Source: Acinetobacter dispersus (GTDB lineage: Bacteria > Pseudomonadota > Gammaproteobacteria > Pseudomonadales > Moraxellaceae). Taken from it: a stretch of 64,000 nucleotides of DNA. Positions 42,412 to 51,673 of this stretch are shown one piece after another. Under the pieces are notes generated by a model. The model did no database searches and was not told where the DNA came from. It worked only from the letters and a program-made list of their open reading frames with translations. The translations under genes and the position numbers were made by a program. Positions within the stretch are counted from its first letter, which is position 1, and each line of letters opens with the position of its first letter. The stretch is from contig NZ_CP041970.1 in NCBI RefSeq assembly GCF_009884975.1, positions 2,046,001 to 2,110,000 of the forward strand. The letters are read 5' to 3'.

Positions 42412-44790
42412 CTATTTTTTCGGCATTGCCCCCTTAATAAAAGCTTTGGGGACTATCTGTCTAAACGGAGCACGGAATACATCCCGGTACGCAAAATATG
42501 GAATGACATGCTCAATGACAATTTTTTTCATTTTTCGGTCATTTGCTTCAAGACAAACATGATATGTATTATCCATTGTATTCAACCCATCAACAGAGCG
42601 CATCAATATTTTCGGCTTAATAGCTCCATAGTACTTTATATTTTCGGCATCTTGCAGCTTTAAAGTCTGAGCAGCTTTTGTATCAAGAAAGCTAATCCAT
42701 CGCTGATCCAAATCATGTACGACTGTTTGTAATTGTTCCTGACAACGATCATTAAAGAACAATACGACATCTATTGTAAATTCTGGAAACACCATCCAGT
42801 TTTTCTCTTGCCAGATACCCACGTAGCCACTCAACCAGTAACAAGGTTTAGCTCGCTTTGCTAGGCGTATAAACTCAGTAAATAATTTTGAGAACTCTGA
42901 CTGTTCAAGACTTCCCTTTGATGAACGTGCCTCAACTGTAATACGATAAGCCCAACTATTTTGCTCCAGTACACGATTAAGGTATTCTCGTGTATCCGTC
43001 TGTCTTCGTTCACATTGCGCATATTTTTTCTCCAAGATTTCACGTTTATCTAGTTCAGTAGCTTGCCGTAAGTTTTGGAGCTTTCTATTCATCTGGCCTA
43101 ACCCAGCAGAGTCTACTGGATGATAAAATATAAGGTCTGTAAGAATCTGTTGAACCTGTCCCCACAACCTTAAACTGTCTTCATGCCCAAACCACCACGT
43201 CCGTAAACCACTTTTTTGAATTAGCTCCCAAAAGCTGGGATCGTTTGCAACTTGCTTTACAAGTGATAAATACTGTTGTCCAAGTTGTGTAGCTGATGTT
43301 TGTATATCCTTAACATTCAAAAAGTGAATCTGATTCGCTAATTTCATCTCATTAAAGGCTGAATATTGATTGTGTAACAAAGTCTCAATAAATACTTCAA
43401 TTTGGAACAGCCACTCTCCATACAGTTCTGATAATCCTTGCTCAGTACAAAATTCTTTATAGTAAATCTGCCCAATGAGTAGACGATCTGCCACACGCTT
43501 GTCTAGATGTTTGAGATCCCATATGCCTTTAGGTACTTTCCATTCGTGCAAAACCTGCGCAAGATTTTTAGGTTGAGGGCTTATCTTAGATGGCAGAACC
43601 TGATAATTTATTTCAGGCTTTTCCCAATTCAGATCATCAAAAAACTCATTCACCTCAAAAGCCATCTGAGGATGTATGAGTTTAGCCACTGAGTCTATTT
43701 TAAAATAATAGCTGAGTACCCAATACTTAAATTGTTCAACTTGCTTAAGCTGATCTATTCCGATACGACCAACAGCATCTTTATTGCCGTGTTTCCTTAC
43801 AAACCTATTTCCATTGATGACGTCAATAACATCATAGTGACCAAAACCTTTCTTCAATAATGTTTGTAAATGAGCGACAATTTCATCCTCTTGATCAATG
43901 TGAAAACTTCTTAAGATAAAAATAAATGAAAGCTTTAACCCATTTTGATAATCATGCTCAAGCTTGGTATATGCTCGCAGCCAACCAGGGATCATCTTAA
44001 AAATTGTATTCTGTATCTCAGCCCGATCTTTACATACTTTTTCAATCAATTGCTCTAACGATTCATTCTTTGCTTGATTCGCTATACGTACAAACCGAAT
44101 ATCAAGAACTAAAATATATGCTTCATGATGTATTGATAAAAGCTTATCAAAATGCATAAAAGCATCATTGATTTTGTCTACGACTTTCTGAGTCTGCTTA
44201 TTTTTTTCCTCAATATACAAAGGATCTTTTTGCAAGTCGGAAAAGTAATTTATCAATCTTTTTGCTTTTCCATAATGAAATTTTGAGGTTAACCATTGAT
44301 TCCTCAATACTTCCGAATCTCCGATATTTAAGCGAACCTGTTCAATATCATCAGACTGAATACGTATATTAACCGCATCTTCCTCCAAAAATTTCTGAAA
44401 ATAAGCCCAATTCAACCCAAGCTCAAGACAAGTCATGTCGAACATTTTACGTTCAAATTTAAGCTTATTAAAATAAGAAAGAAACAAAGATGAACGTTCA
44501 ACTGGCAGAGTTAGGTCAATTCCCAATTCAGGCACTTGAGGTAAACATCCTGTCCTTAAATCATCCATGAATTTATCAACCAACCGAATAACCTCAACCG
44601 ACTCTTTATACAAACAAACATGATCATGTTTATTGTCATACCTCAAAGAGGAATCTAAGACTTTCCAATAATAGGGAACTTTTTTTAAAAATAATTTAAA
44701 TTGATCTTCACCCTTAACAACCAGATTATAATTATCCATAAACATATTAAAAACCCACCGAAGATCTTTATAATAGCGGAGTTGAATCAT
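42412..44790 (-). CDS. Large uncharacterised protein of the replication module, 792 residues
   Basis: A long, mainly helical protein rich in Lys, Gln, Trp and Tyr. Near the C-terminus, SWAYRITVEARSSKGSLEQS, FTEFIRLAKRAKPCYWLSGY and PEFTIDVVLFFND recall the strand order of Gp2-like domains but lack the His-x-His pair. It could be a degenerate, non-catalytic relative of the initiator encoded downstream, or something else; I am not sure. The gene is intact, with a start at ATG 44790 lacking a clear ribosome site. It is divergent from the helix-turn-helix gene at 44984 and may be regulated by it. Confidence 0.65.
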   Translation of the reverse strand: MIQLRYYKDLRWVFNMFMDNYNLVVKGEDQFKLFLKKVPYYWKVLDSSLRYDNKHDHVCLYKESVEVIRLVDKFMDDLRTGCLPQVPELGIDLTLPVERSSLFLSYFNKLKFERKMFDMTCLELGLNWAYFQKFLEEDAVNIRIQSDDIEQVRLNIGDSEVLRNQWLTSKFHYGKAKRLINYFSDLQKDPLYIEEKNKQTQKVVDKINDAFMHFDKLLSIHHEAYILVLDIRFVRIANQAKNESLEQLIEKVCKDRAEIQNTIFKMIPGWLRAYTKLEHDYQNGLKLSFIFILRSFHIDQEDEIVAHLQTLLKKGFGHYDVIDVINGNRFVRKHGNKDAVGRIGIDQLKQVEQFKYWVLSYYFKIDSVAKLIHPQMAFEVNEFFDDLNWEKPEINYQVLPSKISPQPKNLAQVLHEWKVPKGIWDLKHLDKRVADRLLIGQIYYKEFCTEQGLSELYGEWLFQIEVFIETLLHNQYSAFNEMKLANQIHFLNVKDIQTSATQLGQQYLSLVKQVANDPSFWELIQKSGLRTWWFGHEDSLRLWGQVQQILTDLIFYHPVDSAGLGQMNRKLQNLRQATELDKREILEKKYAQCERRQTDTREYLNRVLEQNSWAYRITVEARSSKGSLEQSEFSKLFTEFIRLAKRAKPCYWLSGYVGIWQEKNWMVFPEFTIDVVLFFNDRCQEQLQTVVHDLDQRWISFLDTKAAQTLKLQDAENIKYYGAIKPKILMRSVDGLNTMDNTYHVCLEANDRKMKKIVIEHVIPYFAYRDVFRAPFRQIVPKAFIKGAMPKK

Positions 44791-44983
44791 ATTTCACAAT
44801 GAATTTTCACGCATTAATCACAGTATATTTTACCATTATTCACGGTTTATAAAAATATTAATCACTATGAATAATAAGTTTTATCTTACCTTCAATACTT
44901 TTCACTACTTAAGTTGTCATGCCAAAAGGGTTAGTTTTTTCACAAGATAATGTATAATTAAACATATTTTAGACATTTTTATC
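44791..44983. promoter_or_regulatory. Divergent promoter region with an inverted repeat
   Basis: ATTATTCA (44835-44842) and TGAATAAT (44868-44875) form an 8-bp inverted repeat in the spacer between two divergent genes. GTATAATT near 44951-44958 is a good -10 for the rightward gene. The repeat may be the binding site of the helix-turn-helix protein encoded there. Confidence 0.45.
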
Positions 44984-45856
44984 ATGAAAGAAGTAACTGT
45001 TATAGAGTTAAGTGAACAGACTGGGCTCACTAGATCAAAAATATATTATCTTATTAAAAAAGGTAAAATATTAATTTCAAATGGAAAAATAAACTATAAA
45101 GAGGCCCTGCAGGTTATCACCACATTTAAAATCAATAAAACAAAAGTAACGGATGATGAAAATTTTAGACATATTTTAAACATGCTTTATTTGCAAAATA
45201 TCACCTTACAAGAACAGCTAGATTTAGCTTATAAGCGTGAAAAAAACTATTTGGCAGAACTTGCAAACTATCGGCAGAGTTTAGTTCTGAAACCGACTCT
45301 CACCCCATTTATAGATGAGAATAATTCACAAGAAGAACAAGGACACGATTTAGCCAATACTGATAAAAACTCTCTAACCAGAATGCAGTCTGAGAGCAAA
45401 AACCATACTCCTGCAGAATCATGTCAAAGCATCAATAAAGAAATACAGCCTCCAAATGAGATTACCACCCATACCCCCCCTATAGGACTCCTTCAAAATG
45501 AAATGATCTTGTCCGAAACAAACAACAGACCAAAAAATGCAGTTATTGAGCAAAAAAAAGACAATACTGTCTTAGAATCCCCCTTGTCATCCTCAAAAGA
45601 TACAAAACAGCCAAAGATTCAAAACAAACATAAAAAAACTGTTGCCATGAAACCAGCACAAATACCTAAAAGTATTTCAGTAACAGTTAAACCTAAGCTC
45701 AACCAGAATAAACAAAGTGAGCAGACATACAGAAATGAATCAATCGCAGATCAAAATGTTCTCAACACAGTGAATGCTGAACCAACCTTTAATGAATTGA
45801 CAACAACCGAAGACTACAGGCTAAATCTAGTCACAAAAAAATTAGACTCATATTAA
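44984..45856 (+). CDS. Helix-turn-helix protein with long disordered tail
   Basis: 290 residues. The N-terminus is a MerR/AlpA-like helix-turn-helix (VIELSEQTGLTRSKIYYLIK, about residues 5-24, then KINYKEALQVI). A coiled-coil-like helix at about 60-95 (LYLQNITLQEQLDLAYKREK) could mediate pairing. Residues 105-290 are low-complexity, rich in Lys, Thr, Gln, Asn and Ser, and must be disordered. It resembles small plasmid-type partition or copy-control proteins in layout, but I do not recognise a named family. It is divergent from the 792-residue gene and lies between it and the integrase. Confidence 0.7.
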   Translation: MKEVTVIELSEQTGLTRSKIYYLIKKGKILISNGKINYKEALQVITTFKINKTKVTDDENFRHILNMLYLQNITLQEQLDLAYKREKNYLAELANYRQSLVLKPTLTPFIDENNSQEEQGHDLANTDKNSLTRMQSESKNHTPAESCQSINKEIQPPNEITTHTPPIGLLQNEMILSETNNRPKNAVIEQKKDNTVLESPLSSSKDTKQPKIQNKHKKTVAMKPAQIPKSISVTVKPKLNQNKQSEQTYRNESIADQNVLNTVNAEPTFNELTTTEDYRLNLVTKKLDSY

Positions 45857-45963
45857 TCTCTCAAAAAACAAATATATATTATTGTTTTTATTAATTTTTA
45901 TTTTATTTTCTAAAATAAAACATTCGTTAGAATCGCTAGCATCTAAAACATATATTGTAATGT

Positions 45964-45991
45964 AAAAAGCCATATTCAAGTATGGCTTTTT
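45964..45991. terminator. Bidirectional terminator between convergent genes
   Basis: AAAAAGCCATA and TATGGCTTTTT pair over a 6-base loop between the helix-turn-helix gene and the end of the integrase gene. Confidence 0.88.
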
Positions 45992-46004
45992 ACATTGTTC
46001 CAAT

Positions 46005-47141
46005 TTACATCAACCAGCTATTCACCTTCTCACCATACCACTCCATTATCTTCACACGCTCATCCCAGTACTGTGCGCGGTTGTAAGCTGAACGGATTCG
46101 ATTTTGAGGCACATGGGCAAGCTGACGTTCAATTGCGTCAGGATTGAATAAATTTGATTCATTCACTACTGTACTAAATAAAGATCTAAACCCATGTGTA
46201 GTCATTCGCCCTGCATAGCCTGAACGTTTAATTACAGCCAATATTGACTCGCTACGCATAGCTTGCTTGTTATTTAGTCGATGTGGAAATAACAGATCTT
46301 TATTATGTGTCAGACGCAATGCTTGGAGTTCACTAATCATCATGTCTGTTAATGGTACACGATGGGGTAAACCGTTCTTCATACGCTCAGCAGGGATATC
46401 CCATTTACGCTCATCTAGATCAAATTCATCCCATCGCGCTTGCAGTAATTCACTTACTCGAACGCCAGTAAGCATGACCAGAATAATTGCGTGATGGGTT
46501 TGAGCATCTGCTGGATAGGTTTTGATGCGTCTAAGGAATTCGGGCATTTCACTTTCTGATAATGAAGCTAAGTTCTTCACTTTTTTATTCTTGAGTGCAT
46601 AAACCAAATCACTTGCAGGATTATCGAATCTATAGCCATGAGCTATGGCATATTTCATGACCATACCACAACGTGATAAGGTGCGCTTGGCGATTTCAAG
46701 AGAGCCTCTTGCCTCTATTTTCTTAATAACCTTCAAAATTTCAGGAGCTTGAATTTGATTAATTCGCTTGTTGGCAAGTCCTATATACAATTCATCTAAT
46801 GATGCTTGGACATTGCTAATATGCTTTGTAGACCATGTTTCTTTTTGATTTTCAAACCACTCTTCTGCTACCTCTTTAAAAAGTGGCTTTAACTCATCAA
46901 CCGTTTCTACACGAGAAAATTTATATTTTATATTTAAAGCAATTTCACGAGCTTTTTTCAAACTTAGATCAGGATACTGCCCTAGTGCTTTAGATTTTCT
47001 TTGTCCTTCAACCGTAAATCGAACCGACCAATATTTACTCCCTTTCGGATCAATGATGAGTGACAATCCATTAAAATCTGATAATCGATATTGCTTTTCT
47101 TTAGGTAATGCCTTTTTGCATTCCACATCAGTTAGTGCCAT
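46005..47141 (-). CDS. P4-type tyrosine integrase
   Basis: 378 residues from the ATG at 47141 (MALTDVECKKALPKEKQYRL), with AGGAAAA directly upstream; the longer open frame reaching 47243 has no such site. The N-terminal arm-binding domain shows the typical YRLSDFNGLSLIIDPKGSKY. The catalytic domain carries Arg in LTGVRVSELLQARW, HGFRS (His-x2-Arg), LAHVPQNRIRSAYNRA (His and the Tyr region) and AQYWDERVKIMEWY. Such integrases insert at tRNA or tmRNA 3' ends. The gene starts 181 bp from the tmRNA 3' end, so ssrA is its target. It should work together with the RDF-like and AlpA-type genes at the other end of the core. Confidence 0.93.
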   Translation of the reverse strand: MALTDVECKKALPKEKQYRLSDFNGLSLIIDPKGSKYWSVRFTVEGQRKSKALGQYPDLSLKKAREIALNIKYKFSRVETVDELKPLFKEVAEEWFENQKETWSTKHISNVQASLDELYIGLANKRINQIQAPEILKVIKKIEARGSLEIAKRTLSRCGMVMKYAIAHGYRFDNPASDLVYALKNKKVKNLASLSESEMPEFLRRIKTYPADAQTHHAIILVMLTGVRVSELLQARWDEFDLDERKWDIPAERMKNGLPHRVPLTDMMISELQALRLTHNKDLLFPHRLNNKQAMRSESILAVIKRSGYAGRMTTHGFRSLFSTVVNESNLFNPDAIERQLAHVPQNRIRSAYNRAQYWDERVKIMEWYGEKVNSWLM

Positions 47142-47282
47142 TTTTCCTGCCCACTCATTTTGAATCTTGTGGGTCAAATTGTCCCAATTCTGACCCTTAA
47201 AAGGCAAAAATAAGGTCAAATCAAGTCGGATGATATCGGACAAACAGGCAAATAAAAAAGCCTTTAAGTATTGAACTTAAAG

Positions 47283-47335
47283 GCTTTTTTATATCGGATC
47301 AAACAATCCCGAATAATATTTTGGTGGAGATGGCG
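47283..47335. repeat. Att site at the ssrA 3' end
   Basis: This 53-bp block matches 26930-26982 at 43 positions. Its last 14 bases are inside the tmRNA gene. It marks the integrase-side border of the 20-kb unit. Confidence 0.78.
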
Positions 47336-47680
47336 GGAGTCGAACCCGCGTCCGCCAGCACTACGCCCGAGAATACTACATGCTTAGATATCGTCTACTG
47401 TTTTAACTCTTTGTGACCCGACGAACAGGGTACAAATCGCGATCCTCTAAGTTTAGTACAAAGCCCCGAGGCTTGGCTTTATACGGACTTGTGTGCGTGC
47501 GCTTCAGTCGGACTCTCTAACCACAAGTATTCAGAGAGGCGGACAAGCTGCCCTTAGGCAGCTAGAGCGTATGATTCGTCGTTTGCGACTAAAAAATGCA
47601 AATTTGATTTACGAGAGGAAATGCGCTCTCGGCATGCATCTATGAGTTTCATCACCAGCGTCGAAGCCAGGAACATCCCC
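47322..47680 (-). ncRNA. ssrA: Transfer-messenger RNA
   Basis: 359 nt on the minus strand. The 5' end GGGGATGTTCCTGGCTTCGA begins at 47680 and the 3' end ...CTCCACCA lies at 47322, preceded by the T-arm-like GGGTTCGACTCCC. The tag frame (47586 to 47554) encodes ANDESYALAA then TAA. tmRNA frees stalled ribosomes and marks their products for breakdown. Its 3' end is the insertion site of the neighbouring mobile unit, which left the RNA intact. ATCATA at 47694-47699 (TATGAT on the minus strand) is a possible -10 box. Confidence 0.96.
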
Positions 47681-47838
47681 AAAGTACATCGCAATCATAG
47701 CATAGATGACTAGAATTTAAATCTTAATTTCTAAGCATCGAGCAAAATATGCGCTTATAAGCTTATATTGTTGCGGAACTTACTCTTTCAAGGGCTGGTT
47801 TTAGAAAGCTGCCACAAGGGCAGCTTCTTAATTTTGGC

Positions 47839-49833
47839 TTATAACGCCCCATTACCTAGCACAATGCCTTCACGACGAGGATCGACCCCACCCGCATATT
47901 TGCTTTGATTATCAATTTTGACTTTCATAATTGTCGCAATACCACTGGTTTGTGCCGTATTGGAAATACCATGGCCTTTTGCTTTTAAACCTTCAATCAA
48001 TTCAAGCAAGGATAACTGGTCATTTGAGCTATCAATATTGGTGTTTGGGCTATTGGTTGCACCGAAGTTCACCAACGATGTCGCCTGCTGTGCATTCAAG
48101 TTCCAGTCCAATGCACCAACCAAGGTTTTGACCACATATTGAATAATGGTACCGCCACCCGGTGAACCCGTTGCCATATAAAACTCATCTGCTGTAGTGC
48201 CTTTAAATACTAAAGTTGGCGCCATGGTACTGCGTGGACGTTTGCCACCTTCGACTCGATTCGCCAACAATGCACCTGTTTGATCAACAGGGTTGGCGCT
48301 AAAATCAGTTAATTGATTTGATAACAAAAAGCCATCCACCATATGGAATGACCCCATACTCGATTCAACCGTCGATGTCATGGAAACCACATTGCCATAG
48401 GCATCGACGATAGTGAACTGAGTGGTGCCATGTTCTACTGTCGTATCAATACCTGAATTTGAGTCGAATTGACCTGCCTGCGCGACACCCATACTTTGGT
48501 TCGGATTAATCAGTGCAGCACGTTGTCTTAAATAATTTTTATCAATCAGACTCGCAATACCTTTCGCTGGTAATGGCACAAAATCAGTGTCTGCAACATA
48601 TTTATCACGGTCTGCATAGGCCAAGCGTTCTGTTTCCGAAACCAAATGCACGCCCATAACATCAGGGATCCCACCCTCATTTTCTGGATTTTGCGGTGGA
48701 TATTTACTCATCTCAAAATTTTCTAAAATGCCCAGCGTTTGTGCAACTGCAATTCCACCTGATGATGGCGGTGGCATGGTACAGACATAGTAACGATCAC
48801 GGTAAGTACTACAGATTGGGGTTCGTTTTTTAACTTGATAATTAGATAAGTCCTGTAAAGTCATTAAGCTTGGGGTAATTGGTGTACGAGCTGCATCATC
48901 CCCGACCGTTTGACCCGCCTTCGCCACAATATTCTGTGCCATCGGCCCACTGTACATGGCTTTTACACCTTGAGTCGCAAGCGCTTCAAGGGTTTTGGCA
49001 TAGGCTTTATTGGTCATGGTCTCACCAACTTTACGTGGTGTACCATCTGGGTAGAAATAGGTTGCGACTGCATTAGCATCAAGAGCCAAATGACCTGCAT
49101 TACTTGCAATCGCATCGGCTAGACGTCCAGGAATTCGAAAGCCATGATCAGCCAAATCAATAGCTTGATTAAACAACTGATCCCATTTCAGTTTGCCATG
49201 TTCCTGTTGCGCCTGTTCCAGTAAACGCATTACCCCAGGTACACCAATTGAACGCCCACTACGGCGGGTACTTGGCACAGGTGCAGGAGATGCAGGATCA
49301 TGTATATCTTGTCGGATCAAATAATATTCATTGGCCGCAGCAGGTGCAGTCTCTCGCCCATCATATGCGGTGACGGTTTTACTTTTCGCATCGTAATACA
49401 TCATAAAACCGCTACCCGCGATGGTACTGGATTGTGGTTCTACTAAACCTAATACTGCTTGAACAGCAACTGCGGCATCGACGGCACTTCCACCTGCCCT
49501 TAAAATTTCGCAGCCTGCCTTTACTGCCAATGGCGTGTTCGCCACCACCATATATTTATCGGCATATTTGACTGTATTGTTTAAACGATAACCCGACGCA
49601 CCTTCAGGTGCTGCTGGATCACCATTCTGATTGGAACCCACCACGACACTCGAGCCATCCTGTGCCAGTTTGCTACAACTGCTAGGGTCTTGATCAATAA
49701 TCAGATTGGGTTTTGAAGGTTGTCCTGTATTTGAATCTTTGCCTGATTGATCTGATGAGGCGTCATTTCCACATCCCTGTAATACACCAACAGCCAATAA
49801 GCTGCTGAAAAGAAATGAATATCTATGATTCAC
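47839..49833 (-). CDS. ggt: Gamma-glutamyltransferase, lipoprotein type
   Basis: 664 residues. The N-terminus is a lipoprotein signal with lipobox VLQGC (Cys21), followed by a polar linker, so the enzyme is probably anchored in the envelope rather than free in the periplasm. The family motif EHGTTQFTIVDAYGNVVSMT holds the nucleophile: Thr470 or 471 becomes the first residue of the small subunit after self-cleavage. Later PRSTMAPTLVFKG and ATGSPGGGTIIQYV match the substrate and oxyanion region. It transfers or hydrolyses gamma-glutamyl groups, as from glutathione. It lies on the same strand as ssrA, 158 bp upstream of it. A hairpin AAGCTGCC/GGCAGCTT near 47810-47830 may end the transcript. Confidence 0.92.
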   Translation of the reverse strand: MNHRYSFLFSSLLAVGVLQGCGNDASSDQSGKDSNTGQPSKPNLIIDQDPSSCSKLAQDGSSVVVGSNQNGDPAAPEGASGYRLNNTVKYADKYMVVANTPLAVKAGCEILRAGGSAVDAAVAVQAVLGLVEPQSSTIAGSGFMMYYDAKSKTVTAYDGRETAPAAANEYYLIRQDIHDPASPAPVPSTRRSGRSIGVPGVMRLLEQAQQEHGKLKWDQLFNQAIDLADHGFRIPGRLADAIASNAGHLALDANAVATYFYPDGTPRKVGETMTNKAYAKTLEALATQGVKAMYSGPMAQNIVAKAGQTVGDDAARTPITPSLMTLQDLSNYQVKKRTPICSTYRDRYYVCTMPPPSSGGIAVAQTLGILENFEMSKYPPQNPENEGGIPDVMGVHLVSETERLAYADRDKYVADTDFVPLPAKGIASLIDKNYLRQRAALINPNQSMGVAQAGQFDSNSGIDTTVEHGTTQFTIVDAYGNVVSMTSTVESSMGSFHMVDGFLLSNQLTDFSANPVDQTGALLANRVEGGKRPRSTMAPTLVFKGTTADEFYMATGSPGGGTIIQYVVKTLVGALDWNLNAQQATSLVNFGATNSPNTNIDSSNDQLSLLELIEGLKAKGHGISNTAQTSGIATIMKVKIDNQSKYAGGVDPRREGIVLGNGAL

Positions 49834-50140
49834 GTGATAACTCCATTATATATACCTGCCTATCCATGCAAATGTCATGCTAGTTTCTTTATTTTCAGGT
49901 GTGAAGGTTTTAATATTTGATAAAAATAAACTTTTAATAATATTCAATGATTATAGGCTTTATCTCCTATGCCCAGTAATACTCCTCCTTATAATTACAA
50001 TACAATCCTCATCGCTTTGAACTAGATTCTGGCACGCTTTCTCTGTATAAAAACAGGCAAAATCTATCAATTCCAAGCCAAAACACTATTTTTATACATA
50101 AAAAAAGCACCTACTTAGAGGTGCTTTTAGTTCAGAGTTT
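49834..50140 (-). terminator. Spacer with emrB terminator at 50099-50128
   Basis: AAAAGCACCT pairs with AGGTGCTTTT over a 6-base loop, with a long A run to its left that reads as T on the minus strand, 12 bp after the emrB stop. I see no gene in the rest, which should hold the ggt promoter. Confidence 0.85.
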
Positions 50141-51667
50141 TTAGTGAGTCGGCATACCACCTGTATTGCCTTTTGGCTTTGGACTCATCCAGATCAGAGC
50201 ACTAGCAAACACAAACACGATCGCCAACAGCATAAATACATGATTGGCAGACATGGTAATCGCCTCTTTATCCACCAGATTCGCAATCGTGGCAAGTGTC
50301 GCATCAGAAGAGAACCCATTCTGCAATAAGGTATTTTGTACTTCTTGCGGATGTAAGTTATTCACCATTTCACTACGTGCCACTTTGGCATGATCATCCC
50401 AAATGGTGACTGCAATTGAAGCACCAATCGCCCCAGCCATGGTTCTCAAGAAGTTCATCAAACCTGCAGCAGATGCCATTTCCTGTGGCAAAACTGAGCC
50501 CATTGCAATATTTGACAATGGAATAAAGAAGAATGGCACTGCAAAACCTTGCAAGATTTGTGGCCAAGCCAAAGCCATAAAGTCCGCATCGGTGACCCAG
50601 AAAGCTCGCATTAAGGTCACGACACCCAACAACGCCAAACCAAAACTGGCCAAGGCGCGTGGGTCATATTTGGTCGACAGCTTCGCTACAATTGGCGACA
50701 TGGTCAGACTACCGAAGCCCATGGTCGCGGTCAGATAACCCGCCCATGTTGCGGTATAGCCGAGATTGATCTGTAACCACTGCGGGATCAACACGATACT
50801 GCCAAAGAAGGAACCAAAGCCAAAGGCCAGCGCCAGTACTGACACGGCGAAGCCCCGATGTCGGAACACATACAAATTGACCACGGGATGCTTTTCGGTC
50901 AGCTCCCAGATCATAAACACGATAAAGCCAACCACCGCGATCAAAGCCAGCATGATAATACTGCTGCTATTAAACCAATCGCGTTCATGCCCTAGATCGA
51001 GCATCAATTGCAGTGCACCAATCCAAAGCACTAACAAGCCTAGACCAATCGCATCGATCCGCAGTTTTTCAGTTTTGGTCTCAGCCACCGACAACAAACG
51101 TATCGCTGCTAAAACACAGAAAATACCCACAGGAATATTGATAAAGAAAATCCAGTGCCAAGACAGATTGTCACTGATGAGTCCACCAAGGATCGGCCCG
51201 AGAATAGGTCCAATCACCGTGGTCATTGCCCACAATCCCATTGCCTGCGCATGTTTTTCAGGTGGGAAAATCCGCATCAATAGCGTTTGGCTGAGTGGCA
51301 TCAATGGTCCGCCACAGAGACCTTGTCCGATACGGAAAAATACCAGCATTTCTAAGGATGTTGCCAAACCACACAGGAATGAAAAGATGGTGAATCCAAT
51401 CAGACCAAAAACAAACACCCGAACTGTACCAAAGCGTCCTGCCAGCCAACCAGTTAACGGTACACAAATCGCTTCTGCAACGGCATAAGAGGTAATGACC
51501 CATGTCCCTTGAGAACTAGAAACCGCAAGGTTACCTGTAATATGAGGCACAGATACGTTGGCAATGGTGGTATCCAGTACCACCATAAAATTTGAAAGGG
51601 CAATGATAAATGCTGCTAGCAGTAAGCGCCCGCCACTCAGTTCTGCAAATGGATTTTGCGTTTTCAT
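50141..51667 (-). CDS. emrB: EmrB-type DHA2 multidrug efflux permease
   Basis: A 508-residue inner-membrane transporter with 14 predicted helices. Typical marks of the DHA2 family are NFMVVLDTTIANVSVPHITG in helix 1, ITSYAVAEAICVPLTGWLAG, then WHWIFFINIPVGIFCVLAAI and MNFLRTMAGAIGASIAVTIW. It uses the proton gradient to push lipophilic drugs out, together with EmrA and an outer-membrane channel such as TolC. Its start lies six bases after the emrA stop, so the two genes form one operon. No MarR-type regulator is next to it. The length is normal. Confidence 0.93.
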   Translation of the reverse strand: MKTQNPFAELSGGRLLLAAFIIALSNFMVVLDTTIANVSVPHITGNLAVSSSQGTWVITSYAVAEAICVPLTGWLAGRFGTVRVFVFGLIGFTIFSFLCGLATSLEMLVFFRIGQGLCGGPLMPLSQTLLMRIFPPEKHAQAMGLWAMTTVIGPILGPILGGLISDNLSWHWIFFINIPVGIFCVLAAIRLLSVAETKTEKLRIDAIGLGLLVLWIGALQLMLDLGHERDWFNSSSIIMLALIAVVGFIVFMIWELTEKHPVVNLYVFRHRGFAVSVLALAFGFGSFFGSIVLIPQWLQINLGYTATWAGYLTATMGFGSLTMSPIVAKLSTKYDPRALASFGLALLGVVTLMRAFWVTDADFMALAWPQILQGFAVPFFFIPLSNIAMGSVLPQEMASAAGLMNFLRTMAGAIGASIAVTIWDDHAKVARSEMVNNLHPQEVQNTLLQNGFSSDATLATIANLVDKEAITMSANHVFMLLAIVFVFASALIWMSPKPKGNTGGMPTH

Positions 51668-51673
51668 GGCTGA

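Noticed and set aside
50766..51488. 240-codon open frame on the plus strand inside emrB
   Set aside because: A shadow of the emrB codons; composition (Ile, Lys, Thr, Pro) and lack of any domain show it is not a gene.
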